Below, in pieces: positions 52,298 to 60,532 of a stretch of DNA of 64,000 bases; within the stretch, counting starts at the first letter, position 1; the number at the start of each line of letters is the position of its first letter. Origin of the DNA: Lysobacterales bacterium (GTDB lineage: Bacteria; Pseudomonadota; Gammaproteobacteria; Xanthomonadales; Xanthomonadaceae); contig JAFLDZ010000017.1 of assembly GCA_017302135.1 (NCBI GenBank), forward strand, positions 1 through 64,000. Reading direction: 5' to 3'. Position numbers and translations under genes: made by a program. The notes below the pieces were generated by a model. It was not told where the DNA came from and did no database searches. It saw only the letters and a list, made by a program, of their open reading frames with translations.

Positions 52298-53421
52298 GCG
52301 CGCCGGCCTTTTACAACGAGATCGAACCCTATCTCTGCGCATGGCTCAACAATCAAATCGCCGTCGGCATCATCCCGCCGGGCCGCGTCGATGAGCGGGA
52401 CATCCGTGAACTCGACCCCGACGACCTCGCCAGCTTCCGGCAGGTCCACCTGTTCGCAGGCGTCGGCGGCTGGGCCTATGCCGCCCGACTCGCCGGCTGG
52501 CCCAGCGACGTCGAACTGTGGAGCGCGTCGTGTCCGTGCCAGCCGTTCTCGGTCGCGGGCAAACGCGCCGGGACCGACGATCCTCGGCACCTATGGCCCG
52601 ACGTGTTTCGGCTCGTCGGTGCCCGACGGCCCGCTGTGCTGGTGGGAGAGCAGGTTGCGGCAGCGGTTGGCCAGCATTGGCTCGACCGAGTGTTTGCTGA
52701 CCTGGAAAGTCTCGGTTACGCCTGCCGGGCGATCGTTGTCCCGGCTTGTGCCGTCAACGCGCCCCATCGACGAGATCGCCTGTGGTTTGTGGCTCACACC
52801 CACGACGCGCGACTACAAGGATTCTCCGGGGATGTCGCTGGCGCCGAGGAAGGACGGTGCGTCGAGAACGGATTTATTACCGAGACAGGTGTACGCGACG
52901 GCGCGCGCGCTGTGGGCAACACCGACGGCCTCGGCGGACAAGTCGATCCGCACGCCGGAGGGCGCGCGCCGGGAAGTCGAACGCGGTCGCTCACCGGATC
53001 TCTCGGCGCAAACGCTGGCGTTAACGCTGGCGTTGTGGCCAACGCCGACGAGTCTTGCGCCGTCGAAGGACGGTTACAACGGCGCGGGGAATTCGGCGGG
53101 ACTGGTGGCGATTCGTCAGATCGCGCTGGAGTTGTATCCGACGCCGACCAGTGCGTGCGCGAACGGCGGCCAGACCTCGCGCAGCGGCAAGCGCAGGAAC
53201 GAACCGCTGCTGCGCGGGATCGCGATGGAATTGAGCACAGCGCATGGGACGATTACGACTGGATCATCGGACACGACGGCAAACTGCGCCGGGTCCCTCG
53301 CGCCGGAATTCGTCTTCTGGCTCATGGGATTCCCGCGCGTATTCCTCGATTGCGCGCCGCTGGCAATGCGATCGTCCCGGCGCTTGCAGCGGAAGTCCTC
53401 CGCGCGCTGCGCGAAGGGTGA
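52294..53421 (+). CDS. C5-cytosine DNA methyltransferase (frame A)
   Basis: A 375-residue enzyme. Motif I 'VHLFAGVGGWAYA' (about 51-63), catalytic motif IV 'SASCPCQPFSVAGKRAG' (Cys near 81), 'HRRDRLWFVAH' (motif VIII-like, about 157-167) and the closing motif X 'GNAIVPALAAEVL' (about 357). GTG start overlaps the previous stop (GTGA). The region 165-340 is low-complexity in this frame with repeated 'VANAD/VSDAD/VGNTD'. A long +1 frame over the same DNA is also methyltransferase-like (separate entry). Confidence 0.88.
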   Translation: MSAPAFYNEIEPYLCAWLNNQIAVGIIPPGRVDERDIRELDPDDLASFRQVHLFAGVGGWAYAARLAGWPSDVELWSASCPCQPFSVAGKRAGTDDPRHLWPDVFRLVGARRPAVLVGEQVAAAVGQHWLDRVFADLESLGYACRAIVVPACAVNAPHRRDRLWFVAHTHDARLQGFSGDVAGAEEGRCVENGFITETGVRDGARAVGNTDGLGGQVDPHAGGRAPGSRTRSLTGSLGANAGVNAGVVANADESCAVEGRLQRRGEFGGTGGDSSDRAGVVSDADQCVRERRPDLAQRQAQERTAAARDRDGIEHSAWDDYDWIIGHDGKLRRVPRAGIRLLAHGIPARIPRLRAAGNAIVPALAAEVLRALREG

Positions 53422-53431
53422 TGCCGGATAA
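52391..53431 (+). other. Overlapping +1 frame with methyltransferase-like sequence (frame B)
   Basis: 346 codons open in the +1 frame relative to the C5 methyltransferase. From about codon 95 it reads 'GSTECLLTWKVSVTPAGRSL', 'CGLWLTPTTRDYKDSPG', 'LLPRQVYATARALWATPTAS', 'LWPTPTSLAPSKDGY', 'LYPTPTSACANGGQ' and 'LAPEFVFWLMGFPRVFLDC'. I recognise these as the variable and C-terminal parts of phage C5 methyltransferases. Frame A retains motif X. Both frames thus look protein-like; a +1 frameshift product or an ancestral frame switch is possible. Confidence 0.5.
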
Positions 53432-53467
53432 GCGAACGGGACCGGATGTGATCCGGTCCCGGTGAGG

Positions 53468-53683
53468 TTACTCGTCGGCGAACATGAAACTGCCCGGACC
53501 GTTGCCCTCGTCGTCGCAAAGCAGGATGAGCGTGCGCTCCTTGCCGTCGCGACACTTGATGACGAAGCCGTAAAGCTCGTCGTCGAGAGGATCGTCGCTC
53601 GCACCGGTGCGTGCGAGCGCGGTGATGGTGCCGCCGACCAAGGGCTGCAGTTGTTTGAGATAAAAATCGGTGGGTGCGGACAT
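53468..53683 (-). CDS. small protein paired with DUF3489
   Basis: A 71-residue protein: 'FYLKQLQPLVGGTITALART', 'DDPLDDELYGFVIKCRDGKE' and 'LILLCDDEGNGPGSFMF'. Short proteins of this pattern lie next to DUF3489 genes in many phages and integrative elements; the function is unknown. Start 53683 follows a GGAG site (ACTCCGGAGCGCCGC). The gene runs opposite to the structural genes, as does DUF3489 next to it. Confidence 0.65.
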   Translation of the reverse strand: MSAPTDFYLKQLQPLVGGTITALARTGASDDPLDDELYGFVIKCRDGKERTLILLCDDEGNGPGSFMFADE

Positions 53684-53779
53684 GCGGCGCTCCGGAGTTG
53701 TCGTGGTGGATGTTCGATTGTCGGTTTGCAATGCCACGCCTCGGCGTGGCATTGCGTCAGGCTGCGTTGCGCTGCAGTT

Positions 53780-54379
53780 TCAAGCTGCGGACGCGGACGC
53801 GGCCTCGGCGACGCGGTAGATGCGTTCGCCGCCTTCGGCCTTCTCGGAGGTAATGGTCAGGCCGAGTTTCTTCTTGAACGCCCCGGCGAAGGTGCCGCGC
53901 ACGGTGTGTGCCTGCCACTCGGTCGCTTCGCAGACCTGCTGGATCGTGGCGCCCTCGGGTCGCTTGAGCATGGCGATGACCTGCGCCTGCTTGCTGTTCT
54001 CGCGGGTGCGCGGTGCGGATTTCTCGCCATCGCCGGATGCGGCGGCGTCCGGCGTCGGCTTCGCGGCTTTGCGTTCGGTCTTGCGTGCGGCTTTGGGCGT
54101 CTTCTTACCCGTCGGCGTCGGCGTCTCGTTCGTTTCGTGTTGGCCGGGAAGTTCGCGACCCAGTGCGCCATAGGCTTCAGCGGTGACCAGCCAGTCGCCA
54201 TCGCTGCCGATGATCATCGCGCGCTTGAACAAGGCCTCGACGACCTTCTGGCGCGCGCCGCCTTTGATGTTCTCGGGGAACCACTCGATCTTGCCTTGCG
54301 TGTGATCGATGGCGTGGGTCAGCACGGCGGTCTGGGTCGGGTTCAGCGCGATTAGCTTGGTGTTCGTTTCGGTGTTCAT
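53780..54379 (-). CDS. DUF3489 domain-containing protein
   Basis: A 199-residue protein with an N-terminal helical part ('LNPTQTAVLTHAIDHTQGKI'), a long basic/Ala-Pro linker, and the DUF3489 wHTH-like domain (about 125-195): 'NSKQAQVIAMLKRPEGATIQ', 'QVCEATEWQAHTVRGTFAGA', 'KKKLGLTITSEK...ERIYR'. Such proteins are common beside recombinases and in prophages and presumably bind DNA. Its upstream region carries copy 3 of the bipartite leader element found at positions 1 and 293. Confidence 0.85.
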   Translation of the reverse strand: MNTETNTKLIALNPTQTAVLTHAIDHTQGKIEWFPENIKGGARQKVVEALFKRAMIIGSDGDWLVTAEAYGALGRELPGQHETNETPTPTGKKTPKAARKTERKAAKPTPDAAASGDGEKSAPRTRENSKQAQVIAMLKRPEGATIQQVCEATEWQAHTVRGTFAGAFKKKLGLTITSEKAEGGERIYRVAEAASASAA

Positions 54380-54433
54380 GGTGTGTGTGCTCCTGAGTGG
54401 GTGTGCGGTGTTGGATGTCGTTGGCGCGACGTG

Positions 54434-54465
54434 ATGAACGCGCTGTTCCAAACCAAAGCCAAGCG
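54434..54465 (-). repeat. Bipartite leader element, copy 3
   Basis: On the minus strand: CGCTTGGCTT (54465-54456), a 7-nt spacer, GAACAGCGCGTTCAT (54448-54434), 54 nt before the DUF3489 start at 54379. Same blocks and spacing as the copies at 3-35 and 293-325, 54 kb away, with a different spacer sequence. Confidence 0.6.
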
Positions 54466-54572
54466 CAATTCCCACGATCCACCGCGTGTTAAGCACACAG
54501 ATGGGATGGCATCGGCGCATGCGCTGTGCGCGTGCGAAGTCAAGTCGATCGTCATACAGAGCAATCATCCGA

Positions 54573-55118
54573 ATGGGACTTTCGATCCGCGCCTACGCGC
54601 GTCATCGCGGCGTGACCGACACGGCGGTTCACAAGGCGATTCGCGCGGGGCGCATTACGCCGGAGGCGGACGGCACCATCGATGCGGTGAGTGCGGATGC
54701 GCAGTGGACTCGTAACTCCGCACCTTCACGCGCTGGAACGCAAGCGCGTGCGCCGCGCGTCGCGGTGCCAGAGTCAGTGGACACGGGTCGCGACGCAGGT
54801 ACTGGCGCGACGACATTGCCGCCAGGCGGTGCATCGCTCTTGCAGGCACGCACCGTCAACGAAGTCGTCAAGGCACAAACCAACAAGGTGCGACTTGCGC
54901 GCCTCAAAGGCGAACTGGTCGAACGCTCGCAGGTCGTGGCGCATGTCTTCAAATTGGCGCGCGACGAGCGCGATGCGTGGTTGAACTGGCCGGCACGCGT
55001 GTCGGCGCAAATGGCGGCGACACTCGAGGTCGACCCGCATGCGATGCACCTGGCGCTGGAAGCAACGGTACGTGACCACTTGCGAGAGTTGGGCGAGCTG
55101 CGCCCACGGATCGATTGA
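54573..55118 (+). CDS. phage terminase small subunit (Nu1-like)
   Basis: A 181-residue protein with an N-terminal HTH 'IRAYARHRGVTDTAVHKAIR' followed by 'AGRITPEADGTIDA', a Pro/Ala-rich linker and a helical C-terminus 'NKVRLARLKGELVERSQVVA'. It precedes the large subunit by 2 nt, the standard order of lambda-like packaging genes. Nu1-type proteins bind cos DNA. ATG 54573 begins the HTH; upstream in-frame sequence is Arg-rich and unlikely. Confidence 0.75.
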   Translation: MGLSIRAYARHRGVTDTAVHKAIRAGRITPEADGTIDAVSADAQWTRNSAPSRAGTQARAPRVAVPESVDTGRDAGTGATTLPPGGASLLQARTVNEVVKAQTNKVRLARLKGELVERSQVVAHVFKLARDERDAWLNWPARVSAQMAATLEVDPHAMHLALEATVRDHLRELGELRPRID

Positions 55119-55120
55119 CG

Positions 55121-57079
55121 ATGTTCGATTACGAAGGCGCGGATGCCATCGAGCGCGCTTGGCATGAAGGACTAACGCCAGATCCCCTGCTGTCGGTGTC
55201 CGCGTGGGCCGACCAGCATCGGATGCTGTCGAGCAAGGCGTCTGCGGAACCGGGACGTTGGCGCACGTCGCGCACGCCGTATCTGCGCGAGATCATGGAT
55301 TGCCTCTCGCCGGCTTCGCCGATCGAGCGCGTCGTTTTCATGAAGGGCGCGCAGATCGGCGGAACGGAAGCGGGAAGCTGCTGGATTGGATACGTCATCC
55401 ACCACGCGCCCGGGCCGATGATGGCGGTCTGGCCGACGGTGGAGATGGCCAAGCGCAACTCCAAGCAGCGGATCGATCCGCTGATCGAGGAGTCGCCCGC
55501 GCTGGCCGGGTTGATCGCACCGGCGCGCTCGCGCGATGCGGGCAACACCATCCTCGCCAAGGAGTTCCGTGGCGGCGTGCTGGTGATGACCGGCGCGAAC
55601 AGCGCGGTCGGTCTGCGCTCGATGCCGGTGCGGTATCTGTTCCTTGATGAGGTGGATGGCTATCCGCTCGACGTCGAGGGCGAAGGCGATGCGATCTCGC
55701 TTGCGGAGGCGCGCACGCGCACCTTCACCCGACGCAAAATCTTTATCGTCTCCACGCCAACCATCGCCGGTGCCAGCAGCATCGAGCGCGAGTACGAGGC
55801 GTCCGACCAGCGTCGATATTTCGTGCCTTGTCCGCATTGCGCGCACGCACAATGGTTGCGCTTCGAGCAGTTGCGCTGGGAACGCGGACGGCCGGAGACC
55901 GTCGCCTACATCTGCGAGTCCTGCGACACACCCATCGCCGAGCACCACAAGACATCGATGTTGGAGCAGGGCCAGTGGCGGGCGACGGCGCCTGGAAACA
56001 GCAGGACCGCCGGCTTCCATCTGTCGTCGTTGTACAGCCCGGTTGGCTGGCGCACCTGGCGCGAGATCGCAGCTGCTTGGGAGAGCGCGGTCGACAAGAC
56101 CACGGGCTCCGCGTCGGCGATCAAGACCTTCAAGAACACCGAGCTGGGCGAGACTTGGGTCGAGGACGGCGAAGCGCCGGATTGGCAGCAGTTGCTGGAA
56201 CGACGCGAGGACTACCGGATCGGCAGCGTGCCGCGCGGCGGCCTGCTGCTGGTCGGTGGCGCCGACGTGCAGAAAGACCGCATCGAAGTCTCGGTTTGGG
56301 TCTATGGGCGCGGCAAGGAAGCGTGGCTCATCGAACACCGTGTGCTGATGGGCGATACCGCACGCGATGCGGTGTGGAAGCAACTCGCCGCGATGACCGG
56401 CGAGACCTGGACGCACGCCTGCGGCGCGCAGGTGCCGCTCGCGCGTTTCGCGATCGACACCGGCTTCGCGACACAGGAGGCCTATGCCTTCGTGCGCGCC
56501 TGCCGCGACAGCCGGGTGATGGCGGTCAAGGGTGCGGCGCGCGGCGCGGCGCTGATCGGCACGCCGACAGCGGTGGATGTCTCGGTCGGTGGTAAGAAGC
56601 TGCGCCGGGGACTGAAGCTGTACACGGTTGCGGTCGGCCTCGCCAAGCAGGAGTTCTACAACCACCTGCGCAAGCAGGTGTCGGTCGGCGAGGACGGCAC
56701 CACGCTGGTGTATCCGCCCGGTTACATCCACTTGCCGAAAATCGACGCCGAGTTCCTGCAGCAGTTGTGCGCGGAGCAGTTGGTCACGCGCCGTGACCGC
56801 AACGGCTATGCGGTGCGCGAGTGGCAGAAGCTGCGCGAGCGCAACGAGGCTCTGGACTGCGCGAACTACGCACGCGCCGCGGCGGCAGCGGCGGGACTGG
56901 ATCGTTTCGAGGAGCGCCACTGGCGCGAGCTGGAGCGATCGCTGGGACTGCCGCCACCCGACGCACCGATGCCGATGTCCGATCCACCGACCCATGAGGC
57001 CACCGGCGACGGTGGCCTCTCCACATCCGCGCGCCCGACCCGTCGGCGCGTGGTCAAGAGCCGCTGGCTCCATCGCTGA
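55121..57079 (+). CDS. phage terminase large subunit (GpA-like)
   Basis: A 652-residue packaging ATPase/nuclease of the lambda GpA family. Walker A-like KGAQIGGT (75-82), Walker B 'YLFLDEVDGY', an adaptor 'VSTPTIAGASSIEREYE', a zinc-binding CPHC...CESC pair and the nuclease-domain acids near 'GGADVQKDRIEVSVWVYGRG'. It cuts and pumps DNA at cos sites with the small subunit encoded 2 nt upstream. Full length. It could also be the trigger recognised by Avs-type immunity. Confidence 0.93.
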   Translation: MFDYEGADAIERAWHEGLTPDPLLSVSAWADQHRMLSSKASAEPGRWRTSRTPYLREIMDCLSPASPIERVVFMKGAQIGGTEAGSCWIGYVIHHAPGPMMAVWPTVEMAKRNSKQRIDPLIEESPALAGLIAPARSRDAGNTILAKEFRGGVLVMTGANSAVGLRSMPVRYLFLDEVDGYPLDVEGEGDAISLAEARTRTFTRRKIFIVSTPTIAGASSIEREYEASDQRRYFVPCPHCAHAQWLRFEQLRWERGRPETVAYICESCDTPIAEHHKTSMLEQGQWRATAPGNSRTAGFHLSSLYSPVGWRTWREIAAAWESAVDKTTGSASAIKTFKNTELGETWVEDGEAPDWQQLLERREDYRIGSVPRGGLLLVGGADVQKDRIEVSVWVYGRGKEAWLIEHRVLMGDTARDAVWKQLAAMTGETWTHACGAQVPLARFAIDTGFATQEAYAFVRACRDSRVMAVKGAARGAALIGTPTAVDVSVGGKKLRRGLKLYTVAVGLAKQEFYNHLRKQVSVGEDGTTLVYPPGYIHLPKIDAEFLQQLCAEQLVTRRDRNGYAVREWQKLRERNEALDCANYARAAAAAAGLDRFEERHWRELERSLGLPPPDAPMPMSDPPTHEATGDGGLSTSARPTRRRVVKSRWLHR

Positions 57080-57100
57080 ACCACGTCGAGTCAACGCCGC

Positions 57101-57322
57101 ATGGCCTACACCCCCGAACAGCTCACCGCGCTGGAACGTGCGCTCGCAACCGGCGAGCAGCGCGTCACCTTTGGCGATCGCACCGTCGAGTACCGATCGG
57201 TCGAAGACCTGATCGCGGCAATCTGCGTCGTGCGGCGCGGTCTAGAAGAGCAGGCGATCACCGCCGGCACTGCACGTCGTCGACCGCGCCGTGTCGTCGT
57301 GAACACCGACAAGGCGACGTGA
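57101..57322 (+). CDS. gpW-like head-tail joining protein
   Basis: A 73-residue protein: 'MAYTPEQLTALERALATGEQ', 'VTFGDRTVEYRSVEDLIAAI' and a basic end, the classical gpW pattern. Position between terminase and portal is as in lambda. It stabilises packaged heads before tail joining. Confidence 0.85.
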   Translation: MAYTPEQLTALERALATGEQRVTFGDRTVEYRSVEDLIAAICVVRRGLEEQAITAGTARRRPRRVVVNTDKAT

Positions 57323-57326
57323 TCGG

Positions 57327-58811
57327 ATGAGTTGGTTCACGCGGCTGCGCGCACGGGTGTTCGGCGCGTCGCCCACCTACGACGGCGTCGGCGGCGGACG
57401 CCGTGCGCGTTTCTGGCAGGTCGGCAATCCCGGTGCAGTCGCCGCGCTTGCCTATGCGCAGGACGAGTTGCGCGCCAAGAGCCGCGACCTGGTTCGCCGC
57501 AACGCCTGGGCGGCGACCGGCGTCGAAGCGTTCGTCGCCAATGCCATCGGCACCGGGATCAAACCCCAGTCGATGCTCAAGGATCTCGCGCAGCGCGAGG
57601 CGGTGCAGGCGCTGTGGCGCGACTGGTGTGAGGACGCGGATGCAGCGGGCCTGACAGACTTCTACGGCCTGCAGGCGCTGGCCTGCCGGGCGATGCTCGA
57701 AGGCGGCGAGTGTCTGGTGCGCCTGCGGTATCGGCGTCCCGAAGACCGCCTCGCGGTCGGTCTGCAATTGCAATTGCTCGAACCCGAGCACCTGCCATCG
57801 ACGCTGCACCGCGAACTGCCGAACGGCAACGTGATTCGCGCCGGCATCGAGTTCAACGCCATCGGCCTGCGGGTGGCCTACCACCTGACCAAGAGCCATC
57901 CCGGCGACGGGATGCTGGCGCCGATGTCGGCACACGGCGGTCTCGACACCGTGCGCGTGCCAGCCGATGAGGTGCTGCACCTGTTTCGGCCGCTGCGTCC
58001 GGGCCAGATCCGCGGCGAGCCGTGGCTGGCGCGGGCGCTGGTCAAACTGCACGAACTCGACCAGTACGACGATGCCGAGCTGGTGCGCAAGAAGACTGCG
58101 GCGATGTTTGCCGGCTTCATCACCCGCAGTGCGCCAGAAGACCCGCTGCTGGGCGAGGGCGAGGCTGACGCGCAGGGCGTGTCTATGGCGAGCCTGGAGC
58201 CGGGGACGATGCAGTTCCTGGAGCCGGGCGAGGACGTGACGTTCTCGCAGCCGGCGGATGTGGGTTCGAGCTACGCGGAGTTCATGCGCCAGCAGTTCCG
58301 CGCGGTCGCTGCCGCGATGGGCATCACCTACGAGATGCTCACCGGCGATTTGACCCAAGTGAACTATTCGTCGATTCGCGCGGGCCTGCTGGAGTTCCGG
58401 CGGCGCTGCGAGGCCATCCAGCACGGCGTGATCGTCCACCAGTTGTGCCGCCCGCTGTGGCGCGCGTGGATGACGCAGGCGGTGCTCGAAGGCGCGCTGG
58501 TGCTGCCCGGTTACGCGCGCGGCGGCGTTGCGCGTCGTCGTGTTTACCTCGCGGTGAAGTGGATCGCGCAGGGCTGGCAGTGGGTCGATCCGAAGAAGGA
58601 ATTCGACGCGATGATCGCGGCGATTCGTGGCGGATTGCTGTCGAGGTCAGAAGCGATTTCGAGTTTCGGCTACGACGCTGAAGACATCGATCGCGAGATC
58701 GCCGCCGACAACGCCCGCGCCGACGCGCTGGGTCTCGTATTTGATTCCGATCCAAGGCATGACCGCCCGACCACGACGTCGGCCACCGAACCTCGTTCGC
58801 AGACTGCTTGA
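57327..58811 (+). CDS. phage portal protein (lambda gpB-like)
   Basis: A 494-residue portal of the lambda family: 'AYAQDELRAKSRDLVRRNAW', 'GGECLVRLRYRR', the wing 'HLFRPLRPGQIRGEPWLARA', 'SYAEFMRQQFRAVAAAMGIT' and 'MLTGDLTQVNYSSIRAGLLE'. It starts 4 nt after gpW and overlaps the next gene by 1 nt. It forms the dodecameric vertex for DNA entry and exit. Confidence 0.93.
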   Translation: MSWFTRLRARVFGASPTYDGVGGGRRARFWQVGNPGAVAALAYAQDELRAKSRDLVRRNAWAATGVEAFVANAIGTGIKPQSMLKDLAQREAVQALWRDWCEDADAAGLTDFYGLQALACRAMLEGGECLVRLRYRRPEDRLAVGLQLQLLEPEHLPSTLHRELPNGNVIRAGIEFNAIGLRVAYHLTKSHPGDGMLAPMSAHGGLDTVRVPADEVLHLFRPLRPGQIRGEPWLARALVKLHELDQYDDAELVRKKTAAMFAGFITRSAPEDPLLGEGEADAQGVSMASLEPGTMQFLEPGEDVTFSQPADVGSSYAEFMRQQFRAVAAAMGITYEMLTGDLTQVNYSSIRAGLLEFRRRCEAIQHGVIVHQLCRPLWRAWMTQAVLEGALVLPGYARGGVARRRVYLAVKWIAQGWQWVDPKKEFDAMIAAIRGGLLSRSEAISSFGYDAEDIDREIAADNARADALGLVFDSDPRHDRPTTTSATEPRSQTA

Positions 58812-60121
58812 TGACGACTCTTGTCCACCTGGCGTCCCGTCTGTACGGGACGCCGCTGCTGATTGCGCGCGCCAAACTCGACACGATCCTCGCCGTGCTC
58901 GGTCCGCGCATCGGGCTGATGCACACCGAACTGGCGGTGCCGATCACCGTGCCGACGCAGTCCGAACCGATGCCTTTGATGCCGGGGATCGCGGTGATCC
59001 CGATTCACGGCACGCTGGTGCGACGCGCGGTCGGTTTGGACGCCGCGTCGGGGCTGACCTCGTATGCGCGCATTGCGGCCGACCTCGACGCGGCGCTCGC
59101 CAATCCCGATGTCGCCGGCATCCTCCTCGATGTGGATTCGCCCGGTGGTGAAGCCGGCGGCGTGTTCGAGCTTGCCGAACAGATCCGTGCGGCCAGTCGA
59201 ATCAAACCGATCTGGGCGCATGCCGGCGATACCGCGTTCTCCGCCGCCTATGCACTCGCCTGCGCCACGCAGCGCGTGAGCCTCTCGGCCACCGGCGGCG
59301 TCGGTTCCATCGGCGTGATTGCGCTGCACATCGACCAGTCGGTGCGCAACGCGCAGGCCGGATTGAGCGTCACCGCATTGACGGCCGGCGCGCACAAGAA
59401 CGATGGCACCCCGCACGCGCCGCTGACGCCGCAGGCGACGGCCGCGCTGCAATCGGAGATCGATCGTTTGTATGCCCTGTTCGTCGATCACGTCGCCGAC
59501 ATGCGCGGCCTCGACGCCGAGCGCGTGCGCGCGACCGAGGCGGCGCTGTTCTTCGGCGACGACGCGGTGGCATCGGGGCTCGCCGATGCGGTCGCGCCCT
59601 TCACCACCACGCTCGCCGACTTTTGCGCCGCCCTCAACGGGCGCGGGCGTTCGCCCGGTTCCACCACACCGCTCGCTCTGCCGACGCGACTTGCGCTTCC
59701 CCTCACCCCGGAGATTTCCATGACTTTGCCCACCGAGGCTGCGCCCGCGCAGCCGACGCCCACTGCTGCACCACCGGCGGCACCGACCGTCACCCCGCCG
59801 ACGGTGACCCCGCCGACATCCGCACCGCTCGCGGCCCCCGCACTCACCACCGCGCCGGCCGCCGATGTTCACGCCGAAGCGACGGCCATCGCCGAGCTGT
59901 GTTTGCTCGCCGGCTGTCCCGAACGCACCACTGAATTCCTCGCCTCGCGGATAAGTGCAGCGCAGGTCCGACAGGTGCTGCTGCAGGCCCGCGCCGACCA
60001 GGTCGAGATCGCCTCGCACCACCTCGCGGACGCCGCACCCGCCGCTGCGGCGACCGCCGCCAATCCGGTCCTCGACGCCGTGCGCAAGCGCATCGGCGCC
60101 ACGACCCCGCAGGGAGCTTGA
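58811..60121 (+). CDS. S49 family head maturation protease with scaffold tail (gpC/Nu3-like)
   Basis: A 436-residue protein. The first about 290 residues are a ClpP/SppA-like protease: 'IPIHGTLVRR', 'LDVDSPGGEAGG' (107-118) and catalytic Ser144 in 'GDTAFSAAYALACA'. A Pro/Ala/Thr-rich linker and a helical scaffold-like tail follow ('RISAAQVRQVLLQARADQVE'). This matches lambda C with the internally started Nu3. Lysine or second catalytic residue is not assigned. The stop is 3 nt before the gpD gene. Confidence 0.88.
   Translation: MTTLVHLASRLYGTPLLIARAKLDTILAVLGPRIGLMHTELAVPITVPTQSEPMPLMPGIAVIPIHGTLVRRAVGLDAASGLTSYARIAADLDAALANPDVAGILLDVDSPGGEAGGVFELAEQIRAASRIKPIWAHAGDTAFSAAYALACATQRVSLSATGGVGSIGVIALHIDQSVRNAQAGLSVTALTAGAHKNDGTPHAPLTPQATAALQSEIDRLYALFVDHVADMRGLDAERVRATEAALFFGDDAVASGLADAVAPFTTTLADFCAALNGRGRSPGSTTPLALPTRLALPLTPEISMTLPTEAAPAQPTPTAAPPAAPTVTPPTVTPPTSAPLAAPALTTAPAADVHAEATAIAELCLLAGCPERTTEFLASRISAAQVRQVLLQARADQVEIASHHLADAAPAAAATAANPVLDAVRKRIGATTPQGA
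59720..60121 (+). CDS. in-frame internal scaffold protein (Nu3-like)
   Basis: ATG 59720 (codon 304 of the protease gene) has a good GGAG SD 8 nt upstream (CCGGAGATTTCC), giving a 133-residue product identical to the protease C-terminus. Lambda makes its scaffold Nu3 exactly this way. The N-terminal 50 residues are Pro/Thr-rich, the rest helical. Confidence 0.6.
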   Translation: MTLPTEAAPAQPTPTAAPPAAPTVTPPTVTPPTSAPLAAPALTTAPAADVHAEATAIAELCLLAGCPERTTEFLASRISAAQVRQVLLQARADQVEIASHHLADAAPAAAATAANPVLDAVRKRIGATTPQGA

Positions 60122-60124
60122 GCC

Positions 60125-60532
60125 ATGCCCGTCCTTCACGAACCGGTCCACCTGAGCGATCTGCTCAAGTACGAAGCGCCGAACCTCTATTCGCGCGATG
60201 AAGTCATCGTCGCCGCAGGCCAGACCCTCGCGCTCGGCGCCGTCGTGGGTCGCGTCACCGCGACCCACGAGATCGTCGTCCTCGATCCAACGGCGAACGA
60301 CGGTCGCGAGGCAGTCGCCGGTGTGCTGATCGAAGCGGTCGTCACCGCACGCAACGAACGCAAGCGAAGCGTGATCGTCTCCCGCCACGCACTCGTCTTC
60401 GGCGGCGCGCTCGTCCTGCCGACCACCCTCACCTCCGAGCAGACCACGGCCGCCCTCGCGCAGCTGACGGCACTCGGCATCGTCGTCCGCCAGCCGCCAC
60501 AGGTCACCGCCCATGTTGAATCCGTTCTCTAA
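60125..60532 (+). CDS. head decoration protein (gpD-like)
   Basis: A 135-residue protein: 'KYEAPNLYSRDEVIVAAGQT', 'LALGAVVGRVT', 'AVAGVLIEAVVTARNERKRS' and 'VIVSRHALVFGGALVLP', the usual pattern of lambda gpD-type decoration proteins that stabilise expanded capsids. It overlaps the capsid gene by 20 nt. Confidence 0.85.
   Translation: MPVLHEPVHLSDLLKYEAPNLYSRDEVIVAAGQTLALGAVVGRVTATHEIVVLDPTANDGREAVAGVLIEAVVTARNERKRSVIVSRHALVFGGALVLPTTLTSEQTTAALAQLTALGIVVRQPPQVTAHVESVL

Noticed and set aside
55172..57094. 640-codon minus-strand frame opposite the terminase
   Set aside because: Antisense shadow of a highly conserved plus-strand gene.
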